DNA of 64,000 bases from Holophaga sp. GTDB taxonomy: Bacteria > Acidobacteriota > Holophagae > Holophagales > Holophagaceae. Shown here piece after piece: positions 11,018 through 19,294 of this stretch. The stretch spans positions 1 through 64,000 of the forward strand of contig JADKBC010000004.1 of the NCBI GenBank assembly GCA_016715205.1. Direction: 5' to 3'. The notes under the pieces are model-generated. The model had not been told where the DNA came from. It saw nothing but the letters and a program-made list of their open reading frames with translations, and did not search any database. The position numbers were made by a program, and so were the translations under genes. Position 1 is the stretch's first letter. Each line of letters starts with the position of its first letter.

Positions 11018-11524
11018 TCAGGTGTGCAGTTGGGCGACCCGGTTTCGGATCGTACCTTCATCTGTTTTGTCTTTGCAGGCGGGGCAGAGCCCGAAAATCT
11101 GCAGGCTGTGGTGGATGAGTTTGTAGCCAAAGCCGGTGCAGATTCGCTCTTGAAGCTCTTCGAGATCGGGCTTGAAAAACTCGAGCACCGTGTTGCATTC
11201 CAGGCAGATCAAGTGGTCGTGGTGTTCATCTCCCCGGGCCGCTTCGTAGTTGGCGTGGCTGGCGCCCAGGCTGTTCTTGCGGACGAGCCCGGCCTGCACC
11301 AGCAGATCCAGGGATCGGTAGACGGTGGCTCTGCTGATATCTCCGCCCTCGTTGCGCAGTTCCGCATGCAGGGTTTCCGCGTCGAAATGGCTGTCGCGCT
11401 GGAAGATGGCGGCCAGGATGGCCAGTCGTTCGCCCGTGAGTTTCAACTTTTTGCCCCGAAGGAAAGCTTCGAAGCGAACTTCCTCAGGGGAGCGAACCTT
11501 GTGAGTTTCGGGGAGTGGGCCCAT
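11018..11524 (-). CDS. Fur family metal-dependent transcriptional regulator
   Basis: The protein has the Fur plan: a winged helix with SRATVYRSLDLLVQAGLV as recognition region, then a dimerisation domain with HHDHLICLEC and GLCPAC, giving two CxxC pairs for structural zinc and nearby His for a regulatory metal. I chose the ATG at 11524 (168 residues) because GGAG lies five bases before it; an upstream ATG at 11587 in the same frame would add 21 residues but has no ribosome site. It is divergent from the tautomerase-winged-helix gene, so both may share control. Fur, PerR and Zur cannot be told apart safely here. Confidence 0.88.
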   Translation of the reverse strand: MGPLPETHKVRSPEEVRFEAFLRGKKLKLTGERLAILAAIFQRDSHFDAETLHAELRNEGGDISRATVYRSLDLLVQAGLVRKNSLGASHANYEAARGDEHHDHLICLECNTVLEFFKPDLEELQERICTGFGYKLIHHSLQIFGLCPACKDKTDEGTIRNRVAQLHT

Positions 11525-11529
11525 GAATT

Positions 11530-11533
11530 CTCC
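11530..11533 (-). promoter_or_regulatory. Ribosome binding site deciding the Fur-family start
   Basis: On the minus strand GGAG stands five bases before the ATG at 11524, while the more upstream in-frame ATG at 11587 has none. This supports the shorter protein and a shared divergent regulatory region of about 98 bases. Confidence 0.6.
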
Positions 11534-11622
11534 AAATCGGGGACTTTTCGGTCTAAAAATGACTTTGCCTCCCCAGGCATCGCGCATAAATTTAATGATA
11601 TCCAGATGAATGAGGAGCCCAT

Positions 11623-12204
11623 ATGTCTTTAGTCATTATCCAGACGCCATCACTCTCCTCTGATCAAAAAAAGCGGATCGGAGATCGCATCGTTGAAACC
11701 TTGCATGGCGAAGGCATTCCCGCCAGCTCCGTGGTGGTTCTGTTCCAGGCGGATCAATCTGATGTCTACCTCGATGGCGGCTTGGTTCACGAAATCAACA
11801 CCTCGGAAGCCCCTGTCTATCGCGCCCTTCAGGCTGAATCCCGGCCGGCCTTCCTGCCTCATCCTGCCCCTGAGGTGGGCAAGGGGAGAATGAAGAAGAC
11901 CGATTTCAGTGATCTGAAAATGCGCCTGGCTGGTCTGCTGGAAACCCAGGGCGGGCTGTCCAGCTTTGAGGCTCAGGTCAACCTGGGGCTCCGCGATACG
12001 GAGGGTGCGCCTGCGGCCCTGCGCCGGGTTTTTGCCGAACTGGAAGCCGACGGCCTCATCTCCAAGCAGGGCCAAAAGCGCGGAACACGCTATGTCTGGA
12101 AGGGGCAGACCGCCCATTTCGCCGTCGGCGGGCAGCCCAAACTGGTCAAGCGCGCGCCGGCGGAAGACGAAGCCTCCATGCCGGAAATGCCTGATTCCGA
12201 GTAA
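11623..12204 (+). CDS. Tautomerase-like domain fused to a winged-helix DNA-binding domain
   Basis: The 193-residue protein has two parts. Residues 1-60 follow the 4-oxalocrotonate tautomerase pattern: strand VIIQTPSL, SSDQKKRIGDRIVETL, then SSVVVLFQ and a YLDGGLV turn. The catalytic Pro at position 2 is replaced by Ser, so classical tautomerase chemistry is unlikely. After a linker, residues 95-165 look like a winged helix: SFEAQVNLGLRD, APAALRRVFAELEADGLI, and a wing RGTRYVWKG. A sensory N-domain with a DNA-binding C-domain is the simplest reading. The start has a strong GAGGAG site. It is divergent from the Fur-family gene and 12 bases before aroC. I know no characterised protein of this plan. 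Confidence 0.75.
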   Translation: MSLVIIQTPSLSSDQKKRIGDRIVETLHGEGIPASSVVVLFQADQSDVYLDGGLVHEINTSEAPVYRALQAESRPAFLPHPAPEVGKGRMKKTDFSDLKMRLAGLLETQGGLSSFEAQVNLGLRDTEGAPAALRRVFAELEADGLISKQGQKRGTRYVWKGQTAHFAVGGQPKLVKRAPAEDEASMPEMPDSE

Positions 12205-12216
12205 TCTTGCGGGATT

Positions 12217-13332
12217 ATGCTGTTCGATTCCCCTAGCTCCTTCGGCCGACATTTTCGCATCCTCACCTTTGGCGAAAGCCATGGGCCTGCGGTCGGAGTG
12301 GTGCTGGATGGCGTGAGACCTGGCCTGCCCTTTGATGCGGAAGCCATCCAACGGGAACTGGACCGCCGTCGTCCAGGACAATCGGACATGGTCACTCCCC
12401 GGAACGAAGGGGACCGGATGCGCGTGCTTTCGGGCGTGTACGAAGGGCTCACCACGGGCCATCCCATTGCCCTGGCCGTGTTCAATGAGAATCAACGCAG
12501 CGGTGATTATGACGCGCTCAAGGCCTTGTTTCGTCCTGGCCACGCCGACCTGACCTACCAGCGCAAATATGGGATTCGCGATCCCCGCGGCGGCGGCCGT
12601 TCCAGCGGGCGGGAAACCCTGGCCCGGGTGGCGGCCGGTGCCTGGGCCAAGCAACAATTGGAAGCCTTGGGCGTGAAGATCCGGGGCTTCAATCGGGAAA
12701 TCGCTGGCATTCCCTGCGCCAGGGTGGCCTGGGAGTTCGTGGAACAGAATCCCCTGCGCAGCGGCGACCCGGATCTTTTTGAAGCCCAGCGGGCCGCCGT
12801 TGAAGCCGCCAAGGCCGAGGGTGATTCGGTGGGCGGCATCTGCGAAGTGTGGATCGAAGGGCTGCCCGAGGGCCTCGGGGATCCGGCCTTCGCCAAGCTG
12901 GACGCATTGCTTGCCTACGCCTGCATGAGCATTGGCGCCGTGAAGGGCGTCGAAGTGGGCGCCGGGTTCGCCGCAGCGCGCATGAAAGGCTCGACCCATA
13001 ACGATCCCCTGTGCCCCGAAGGCTCTGCCAAGAACGATTCGGGAGGAATTCTTGGCGGGATCTCCAATGGTGCTCCCGTGGTGGTGCGCCTAGCCGTGAA
13101 GCCCACCAGTTCCATTTCAAAACCTCAGCAGACCGTGGATAGCCAAGGGCAAGCCGCACAAATCACAGTGCATGGACGCCACGACCCCTGCATCGCCCCT
13201 CGCGTGGTGCCTGTGGCCGAGGCCATGTGTGCGCTTGTGGTTTACGATGCCTGGCTCACGCAGCAATCCTATTCGGATCAGGTTTCGGGCCTGGCGGAAT
13301 GGGATTGGGAGAGTCTGGAGCAGAATTCCTGA
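12217..13332 (+). CDS. aroC: Chorismate synthase
   Basis: The 371-residue protein contains the AroC signatures LTFGESHGPA near the N-terminus, RRPGQS, GGGRSSGRETLARVAAGA and the C-terminal GRHDPCIAPRVVPVAEAM. It makes chorismate from EPSP using reduced FMN, the last step before the aromatic amino acids, folate and menaquinone. No other shikimate genes are close. The start lies 12 bases after the preceding gene, so the two are probably cotranscribed. Confidence 0.97.
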   Translation: MLFDSPSSFGRHFRILTFGESHGPAVGVVLDGVRPGLPFDAEAIQRELDRRRPGQSDMVTPRNEGDRMRVLSGVYEGLTTGHPIALAVFNENQRSGDYDALKALFRPGHADLTYQRKYGIRDPRGGGRSSGRETLARVAAGAWAKQQLEALGVKIRGFNREIAGIPCARVAWEFVEQNPLRSGDPDLFEAQRAAVEAAKAEGDSVGGICEVWIEGLPEGLGDPAFAKLDALLAYACMSIGAVKGVEVGAGFAAARMKGSTHNDPLCPEGSAKNDSGGILGGISNGAPVVVRLAVKPTSSISKPQQTVDSQGQAAQITVHGRHDPCIAPRVVPVAEAMCALVVYDAWLTQQSYSDQVSGLAEWDWESLEQNS

Positions 13333-13374
13333 TCATCGGCTTGACGAAGCGAAAAAATAGCGAATACTTGCGGC

Positions 13375-14286
13375 ATGGTCCCCATGCTGGTTGCCGATGA
13401 GCCCTCACCCCGCCTGTTTCAGGAACTCCAGGTGGAGCCCGAGGAGGCCCGCAGCATCCTCCGGCCCCAACGGGACGAGCGCTACGGATTTGGCTTTGCC
13501 CTGAGTCCGTACCGTGGCTGTGGTCACGGCTGCCTGTATTGCTATGTGCGGGAGTACCCGAACGTGCTCCATGGGGCGGAGGAATGGGGACGCTGGTCCG
13601 CGCCCAAGCTGAATGCCCCTGAATTGCTGTGGGCACAGCGGCACAAACTCCACAACCAGTGCGTGTTTTTGGCCTCCGCAACAGATCCTTATCAGCCCCT
13701 GGAGCGGGAATTTCGCCTGACTCGTCGGTGCCTGGAGGTGCTCCTGGAATGTCCCACCACCAAGGTGTTGCTCCACACCCGGTCGCCGCTGGTGCTTCAG
13801 GACTTGGACCTGCTCAAACGATTTGGATCTCGCCTGAGGGTGGGGCTTTCCATCCCCACCGATGACGACACCGTGCGCCAAGTGGTGGAGCCCAGAGCCC
13901 CGCCCATTCCCAGTCGCTGGGCCGCGGTGGAGCGCTTGAGCGCAGCGGGTATTCAGGTGGGTATTTCCGTGGCGCCCTTGATGGTCATGGCAGATGCCCA
14001 TGCGTTTGGACGCCGCGCCCGGCTGAGTGGTGCCAGCAGCATGTGGGTGGGTGGGCTTCGGCTGCTGAAGGCCGATCCCTTCTACGACATCCTGGCCCGC
14101 AATGGCTGGCTTCGGGCCCTGGACAAGGATTACCAGGCGGAGGTTCGGGAGATCCTGCGCGCCGCCATGCCCCCTACTGCGCGGTCATCAAGAAAGGGCT
14201 CTCGGAAATTATCCAGCACCGTGGTGCCGCGCCCATCCTTGGTCGCCGAATGCTGTCATCCCAATCTTTTCGAGGGTCACCTTTGA
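13375..14286 (+). CDS. Radical SAM protein of the spore photoproduct lyase-like family (Rv2578c type)
   Basis: The 303-residue protein has the radical SAM cluster motif C49-x3-C53-x2-C56 (CGHGCLYC) in the context SPYRGCGHGCLYCYVRE, then FLASATDPYQPLE and VGLSIPTDDD, typical of the SPL-like/Rv2578c group often annotated as DNA repair photolyase. It should cleave S-adenosylmethionine reductively; the substrate is unknown. The last 40 residues are basic and Ser/Pro-rich and do not resemble the family core. It lies between aroC and dnaX and may be cotranscribed with them. Confidence 0.8.
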   Translation: MVPMLVADEPSPRLFQELQVEPEEARSILRPQRDERYGFGFALSPYRGCGHGCLYCYVREYPNVLHGAEEWGRWSAPKLNAPELLWAQRHKLHNQCVFLASATDPYQPLEREFRLTRRCLEVLLECPTTKVLLHTRSPLVLQDLDLLKRFGSRLRVGLSIPTDDDTVRQVVEPRAPPIPSRWAAVERLSAAGIQVGISVAPLMVMADAHAFGRRARLSGASSMWVGGLRLLKADPFYDILARNGWLRALDKDYQAEVREILRAAMPPTARSSRKGSRKLSSTVVPRPSLVAECCHPNLFEGHL

Positions 14287-14342
14287 TAACCCGCCTTCCG
14301 GCAGCGGCGGCAAAGCCTTTGTCATGGGACAATGGTCGTTCC

Positions 14343-15959
14343 ATGAAAACTCTCGCCCTTAAATACCGACCCTCACTGCTCTCGGATCTGGTTGGCCAGG
14401 AGGCCAGCGTTCGGGCCTTGGGTAACGCCTTGCGACGAGCCCAGCCCACGGGCCAGATCCATCACCAGGCCTTCCTGTTTGCGGGGGTGCGCGGTACCGG
14501 CAAGACCAGCACGGCCCGCATTCTGGCCCGGGCGCTGAACTGTGTGCAAGGTCCAACGCCGGAACCCTGCGGCGTCTGCGATGCCTGCGTCGCGGCCGAG
14601 CAACCCGACCGCAACCTGGACGTGATCGAAATCGATGCCGCGAGCCGTGCCTCGGTGGAAGATGCCCGGGCCCTGCGCGAGCAGGTGCAAACCCGTCCTG
14701 CCTTCTGCCGCTACCGCGTGTACATCATTGACGAAGTGCACATGCTCAGCCGCAGTGCCTTCGATGCGCTGCTCAAGATCCTGGAAGAACCACCTGCCCA
14801 CGCTGTGTTCATCCTGGCCACCACCGAGCTTCAGGATGTGCCTGAAACCATCAAGAGCCGGGTGCAGATCTATCCTTTCCGACTCATTCCCGTGGGGCTC
14901 ATCGAAGCGCGTCTCAAGCACGTTTGCGAGCAGGAAGGAGTTTCCTTCGATGACGGATCGCTTCGCCTGTTGGCGGAAGCGGGCACCGGGTCCATGCGGG
15001 ATGCACTCACCACCCTGGATCGGGTGATCGCAGCGGGGGACGGCAAAGTGCTCGAGGAGATGGTGCGCGAGCAGCTGGGCATTGTGCCGGCGGTGCGTGT
15101 GCAGAATGTCCTCCAGGCCATCCTGGGCGGTGATCCCACGGCCGTGCTGAATGAATGTCAGGCCCTGGCCTCCCTGGGGACGGACTGGGTAACGTTCTGG
15201 CGTGAATTGATGCTGGCTTTTCGCGATCGCCTGGAAGCAGATGTGCGCCGGGGTGCAGGGCCCCAGGATATTTTGCGCCTTGCCCGCATGCTCCACCTGC
15301 TATTGCAACGGGAACGGGATCTCAAGGATTCCAGTCAGCCCCAGATTGTGGTGGAGTTGGCGCTGATCACCGCTTCGCAACTGCCCCATCTGGCCTCCCT
15401 GGATACGTTGTTGAGACCTGGCCTGGCCTCGGGGCCACCACCCGCCTCGGGCAGCCAACGCCCTAATTCGGGGACCGCAACTCGGGCGGCGGATCCCCAG
15501 ACCCCTCAGCCCGTAGCGCCGACCAGACAACCTTCGCCTGTGCCAGAGCCTGCTTCACGGCCGACCTTGCAACCCGTGGCCGATCCTCAAAACCTGGAGG
15601 AACTGCGCCGTGCCACCACAGAGGCCCTGAAGGCTGTGCCTGGAGGCCTCCCGCGCACGCTGGGGAGTTTGCCGCACATGGCCAGCTCCATGAAGTTCGA
15701 CGGTTCGGTGCTGCACTTCTTTTTCCCGCCTAATGTCCGACACACGGTGCAGGATTTTGAACGGGAATTGGTCAACCCCCACTTGCTGGAAACCCTGCGC
15801 CAGGTGCTTCCGGGACTCGCGAGCATCACCGTTACCTATGAATCCGGGAAACACGACCGCCCCGAAGAAGTGCTCCGGGGCGATCCGGTATTCCAGAAAC
15901 TCCTGTCGGAAACTTCTGGCGAAGTGATGGAAATCCACAGGGTGGAAATCGAGCTTTAG
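14343..15959 (+). CDS. dnaX: DNA polymerase III gamma/tau subunit
   Basis: The 538-residue protein starts at the ATG that begins MKTLALKYRP, the usual DnaX N-terminus. It carries Walker A GVRGTGKTST with K54, zinc ligands C67, C76, C79 and C82, the sensor/DEVH segment YIIDEVHMLS, and a Pro-rich linker at about 360-420 before a C-terminal domain. It is the clamp-loader ATPase of the replisome. No obvious slippery A-run for a short gamma form was noticed. No strong ribosome site precedes the start. It converges with the MFS gene with overlapping stop codons. Confidence 0.94.
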   Translation: MKTLALKYRPSLLSDLVGQEASVRALGNALRRAQPTGQIHHQAFLFAGVRGTGKTSTARILARALNCVQGPTPEPCGVCDACVAAEQPDRNLDVIEIDAASRASVEDARALREQVQTRPAFCRYRVYIIDEVHMLSRSAFDALLKILEEPPAHAVFILATTELQDVPETIKSRVQIYPFRLIPVGLIEARLKHVCEQEGVSFDDGSLRLLAEAGTGSMRDALTTLDRVIAAGDGKVLEEMVREQLGIVPAVRVQNVLQAILGGDPTAVLNECQALASLGTDWVTFWRELMLAFRDRLEADVRRGAGPQDILRLARMLHLLLQRERDLKDSSQPQIVVELALITASQLPHLASLDTLLRPGLASGPPPASGSQRPNSGTATRAADPQTPQPVAPTRQPSPVPEPASRPTLQPVADPQNLEELRRATTEALKAVPGGLPRTLGSLPHMASSMKFDGSVLHFFFPPNVRHTVQDFERELVNPHLLETLRQVLPGLASITVTYESGKHDRPEEVLRGDPVFQKLLSETSGEVMEIHRVEIEL

Positions 15960-17224
15960 GCTTCCTCGTGAAGCGCGGCCTTCCGCGGCAGCGTTAAGGC
16001 GAGGATGACAGCGCCGCCAAGCACGGCCGAGGCCACCCAGTACGAAGCCGCATAGCCCCACCGCGCGAAGACAAAGGTGCCGAGGCCTGGGCCAAGGATT
16101 CGCCCGATGCCAGAGGCTGCGTTCAATACGCCGAACAGGCCGCCCTGATCTGCGGCGGGTGTCAATTGACTCGCCAGGGCCGAGGCCGCGGTGTTGTTCA
16201 TGCCAGAGCCCCAGGCCAAGGGCACCATGATCAACAGGAAGGGCCATTTCCAGGGCGCATAGGGCAGAAAGGGCATGAAGACCATCATCAGGACCAGCCC
16301 TGACAGCAAGGCGTACCGCTCGGGAACGCGCTTGGCCACCACCCGCACCAGGCCGCCCTGATAGAGGACGATGAGGATGCCGATGAAGCCGAAAAGATAG
16401 CCCACTTCCCGCTGTCCGAAATTGAAGCGCTGATTCACCAGCAGGCTGTACGTGCCTTCCATCATGGCGAAGCCGGTCATGGCCAGCAGGGTGATGGCCA
16501 GCAATTGCGGCATGCCCGGGCGTTCGAGGGCCAGGACCAAGGCATGTCCTCGGGTTTCCTCCTGTCGCGCGGCCTTGCGGGCGTCGGCACTCAGGGTTTC
16601 CGGCAGCCAAGCAATGACCATGACGGAGGCCAGCAGGGAAAGTCCCGCCGCCACCAAGAACGGAAGGCTCCAGCCATGGCTGCTTGCTAGCCTTAGTCCC
16701 AGGTGGGATGTGGCCAGGGTGCCACCCAGGAAGGGGCCGATCACAAATCCCACGCCAAAGCCTGCGCCGATGAGCCCCATGGCCTTGGAGCGATCCTTGG
16801 CCGGGGTGATATCCGCCATGGCGGCCTGGGCCACGGAAATATTGCCGCCTGTGATGCCATCCAGGATGCGCGCCGCCAGCACCCATTCAAAGCGTCCCGT
16901 CATGGCCAGCACCAGATAGCCCAGGGCTGAGCCCAGCAGGCTGATCCAGAGCACGGGTCGACGTCCCACCAGGTCCGAAAGACGCCCGAGTACTGGCGTA
17001 GCCAGAAACTGCATGACCGAAAAACTGACAAAGGCTGTTCCAGCCCAAAAGGCACCAGGGCTTTGCAAGCCCAGGGCCTGATTCACCCAGGCCATCCATT
17101 CGGATGGGTTGGTCGAAAGCGTTTTCGCGTAGAGCGGCAGCAGAGGAATGACGATGCCAAAGCCGAGTAGGTCCACGAGCACGGTGAAAAACACGGCCAG
17201 TTGGGCCCGCTTGGATGGCTGCAT
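15956..17224 (-). CDS. MFS transporter, TetA-like drug:H+ antiporter family
   Basis: The 422-residue protein has about twelve hydrophobic segments and the MFS motif A GRLSDLVGRRPVL between segments 2 and 3. The N-terminus, with DLLGFGIVIPLLPLYA, and the ARILDGITGGNISVAQAAMADITP region (split here by wording only) place it in the tetracycline-resistance-like DHA1 group. It likely exports a drug or metabolite with proton exchange; the substrate is unknown and the name should not be read as proof of tetracycline resistance. A GGAGGAG ribosome site precedes the ATG. Its stop overlaps the dnaX stop. Confidence 0.88.
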   Translation of the reverse strand: MQPSKRAQLAVFFTVLVDLLGFGIVIPLLPLYAKTLSTNPSEWMAWVNQALGLQSPGAFWAGTAFVSFSVMQFLATPVLGRLSDLVGRRPVLWISLLGSALGYLVLAMTGRFEWVLAARILDGITGGNISVAQAAMADITPAKDRSKAMGLIGAGFGVGFVIGPFLGGTLATSHLGLRLASSHGWSLPFLVAAGLSLLASVMVIAWLPETLSADARKAARQEETRGHALVLALERPGMPQLLAITLLAMTGFAMMEGTYSLLVNQRFNFGQREVGYLFGFIGILIVLYQGGLVRVVAKRVPERYALLSGLVLMMVFMPFLPYAPWKWPFLLIMVPLAWGSGMNNTAASALASQLTPAADQGGLFGVLNAASGIGRILGPGLGTFVFARWGYAASYWVASAVLGGAVILALTLPRKAALHEEA

Positions 17225-17265
17225 GCACTCCTCCTTCGAAATACCTTACCTAGTTTGTCAGATTT

Positions 17266-18321
17266 CTAAGTCCATCGGAAACGCTTCACGGCGATTCCGA
17301 AGCAAAGGATGCCCCAGATCAGCACCAGGCCAAGGCCCGGCAGGTAGTTTGAAAGGTGGGCGCCATCGTTGAAAATGCCTCGAAGGGCCTTGATGTAAGG
17401 CGAAAGGGGCAGGGCCATCACGGCTTTCTGAATCCAGACAGGGGCGGCATCCAAGGTGAAGTACACACCCGAGAGCAGCATCATGGGAAAGAACACCAGG
17501 TTGGAAATGGCGCCATAGCCTTCCACGGTATTGGCCAGGCTCGAGAGGGCGAAACCCATGGCCATGAACGCCCCGGTGCCGATGATGACCACCAGGAAGA
17601 ATTCCGGATAGGAGCCCTGGTTGTGGATCCCCAGGGCAAAGCGCCCCGTGGCGAGCAGGATGATGCTTTGAACCAGGCTCACGGTGAGGCGCTGCAATAC
17701 CTGTCCCAGCAGGAAAATCCACTTAGGCAAAGGGGTCACGCCCAGTCTGCGGAATTTGCCTTTTTCCCGGTACGCCACGTTCACCATGCCCACGCTGAAG
17801 AGCCCGATGCTGAGCAGGTTCAAGCCGAGCAGGCCCGGCAGCAGGAACGCCGCATAGTTGGGGGCCACCCGGCCACCGGGGCTTTCGAGGGACACGGGGA
17901 TCAACTCGGGATTCAAACCTTGGGCCTTGGCCTGGGCCACCAGATTTGCCTGTTGCACGATCTGAGCGGCGGTCTGGCCCTGGGCCATGAGGTAGCTGTT
18001 CACCCGCAGGTGGTGGCCATTGGGCGCGGATTCCAGTTGGGCCGCGGTTTCGCCCTTGGCCCAACGGGCACTGGCTTCCTCGGGGGAAAGGCGCAGTACC
18101 TTTACGGGGGTTTGGGCCAGGGCCTGTTCCAGTGCTTGATCCGAGGGGGCCGCCGCGGTGCGGGTGATCCAAACCAGGGTGGTGGCTGGTCCGGTGCCGC
18201 CGCGGAAAATGAAACCAAAACCCAGCAGCATGATCACCGGGAAGGCGAAGGTCCAAAAGGTCGCTCCGCGGTCCCGCAGGTACAGCTTCCATTCCATGGT
18301 GAACTGGCGCCAAAGCAACAT
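17266..18321 (-). CDS. ABC-2 type transporter permease
   Basis: The 351-residue protein starts at MLLWRQFTMEWKLYLRDRGA, the usual opening of ABC-2 permeases, two bases after the ATPase gene stop. It has one N-terminal membrane segment, a large extracytoplasmic domain of about residues 45-175, and five to six membrane segments in the C-terminal half. With the upstream ATPase it forms a homodimeric or heterodimeric exporter for drugs, lipids or polysaccharide. A longer in-frame reading upstream runs through the ATPase gene and is rejected. The substrate cannot be told. Confidence 0.88.
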   Translation of the reverse strand: MLLWRQFTMEWKLYLRDRGATFWTFAFPVIMLLGFGFIFRGGTGPATTLVWITRTAAAPSDQALEQALAQTPVKVLRLSPEEASARWAKGETAAQLESAPNGHHLRVNSYLMAQGQTAAQIVQQANLVAQAKAQGLNPELIPVSLESPGGRVAPNYAAFLLPGLLGLNLLSIGLFSVGMVNVAYREKGKFRRLGVTPLPKWIFLLGQVLQRLTVSLVQSIILLATGRFALGIHNQGSYPEFFLVVIIGTGAFMAMGFALSSLANTVEGYGAISNLVFFPMMLLSGVYFTLDAAPVWIQKAVMALPLSPYIKALRGIFNDGAHLSNYLPGLGLVLIWGILCFGIAVKRFRWT

Positions 18322-18323
18322 GG

Positions 18324-19244
18324 CTACTCCCGCAGGCTTCGGCCGGTCCGGTGGAGGAACACATCCTCCAGGGTGGCGCGGCGAACATGGATCTGACAAA
18401 AGGGCACCGCGCAGGTTTCTGCGGCGCCCAGAATGGCGGGGAGGGCTGATTTGGGGTCGGCGGTGGGGATTTCCCATCGCTCGCCTCGCGCATCCACCGG
18501 CAGGCCCAGGTGTGCTGAAAAAGAGACTGAGTCGGGCGCTGGGCCTTCGAAGGTCAGTTCCACAATGCTTGGCAGGCCCAACTGGGCGATGAGTTCCGTG
18601 GGGGAGCCTTCGCTCAGGATGACTCCGTGATCCATGATGGCGAGGCGGTCACACAGGGCTTCGGCCTCTTCCATGTAATGGGTAGTAAGGATCACCGTGC
18701 GGCCTTCGGCCTTCATGCCGCGCACCACGCCCCAGAGGGAACGGCGGGCCTGGGGGTCGAGCCCCGTTGTGGGTTCGTCCAGAAAGACCAGTTCCGGGTC
18801 GTTGACCAGCGCCAGGGCCAGCGCCAAGCGCTGCTGCTGACCGCCCGAAAGGGTGGTGTGGTAGGCATCGGCCTTGTCGGTGAGCTGCACCAGTTCCAGT
18901 AATTCCTGGGCGCTCCGGCGCGTGGGATAGTAGGCGCCGTACAGATCCAGGGCTTCCCGGGGGGTGATCTTGTTGAAGAGGCTGGTGCTCTGAAGTTGCA
19001 CCCCGATCAAGGAACGAATTTCGCGGCCGTGATGTTTCCAGTCCAGGCCCAGGATTTCAATCTCTCCCGCATCGGCGGGGGTGAGGCCTTCAATCATTTC
19101 CAGGGTCGTGGTCTTGCCCGCGCCATTGGGGCCGAGCAACCCAAAGACTTCGCCGCGGCGCACCTCCAGGTCCACGCCAGCCACGGCCAGGACTTTCGGA
19201 TACTGCTTGCGGATACCCCGGACGCGGAGCGCCAGGTCAATCAT
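18324..19244 (-). CDS. ABC transporter ATP-binding protein
   Basis: The 306-residue protein has a complete nucleotide-binding domain: Walker A GPNGAGKTT with K44, signature LSGGQQQR, Walker B LVFLDEPTTGLD and the switch histidine in TTHYMEEAE. The C-terminal 80 residues form a DrrA/NatA-like accessory region ending in RATLEDVFLHRTGRSL, typical of ATPases paired with ABC-2 permeases. The permease gene follows after two bases. It energises export by that permease. Confidence 0.93.
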   Translation of the reverse strand: MIDLALRVRGIRKQYPKVLAVAGVDLEVRRGEVFGLLGPNGAGKTTTLEMIEGLTPADAGEIEILGLDWKHHGREIRSLIGVQLQSTSLFNKITPREALDLYGAYYPTRRSAQELLELVQLTDKADAYHTTLSGGQQQRLALALALVNDPELVFLDEPTTGLDPQARRSLWGVVRGMKAEGRTVILTTHYMEEAEALCDRLAIMDHGVILSEGSPTELIAQLGLPSIVELTFEGPAPDSVSFSAHLGLPVDARGERWEIPTADPKSALPAILGAAETCAVPFCQIHVRRATLEDVFLHRTGRSLRE

Positions 19245-19294
19245 GGAAACCTCCCGAAGGCTGAGGATCCCAGATTGGATGCCGGAAGACTAGG

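Noticed and set aside
14170..14286. Possible frameshift at the end of the radical SAM gene because the last 40 residues look unlike the family
   Set aside because: The other frames give no better continuation, and C-terminal tails vary in this family; a normal stop precedes dnaX.
17266..18477. A longer ABC permease reading starting at 18477
   Set aside because: The extra 52 residues overlap the ATPase gene and have no family character; the ATG at 18321 directly after the ATPase stop fits.
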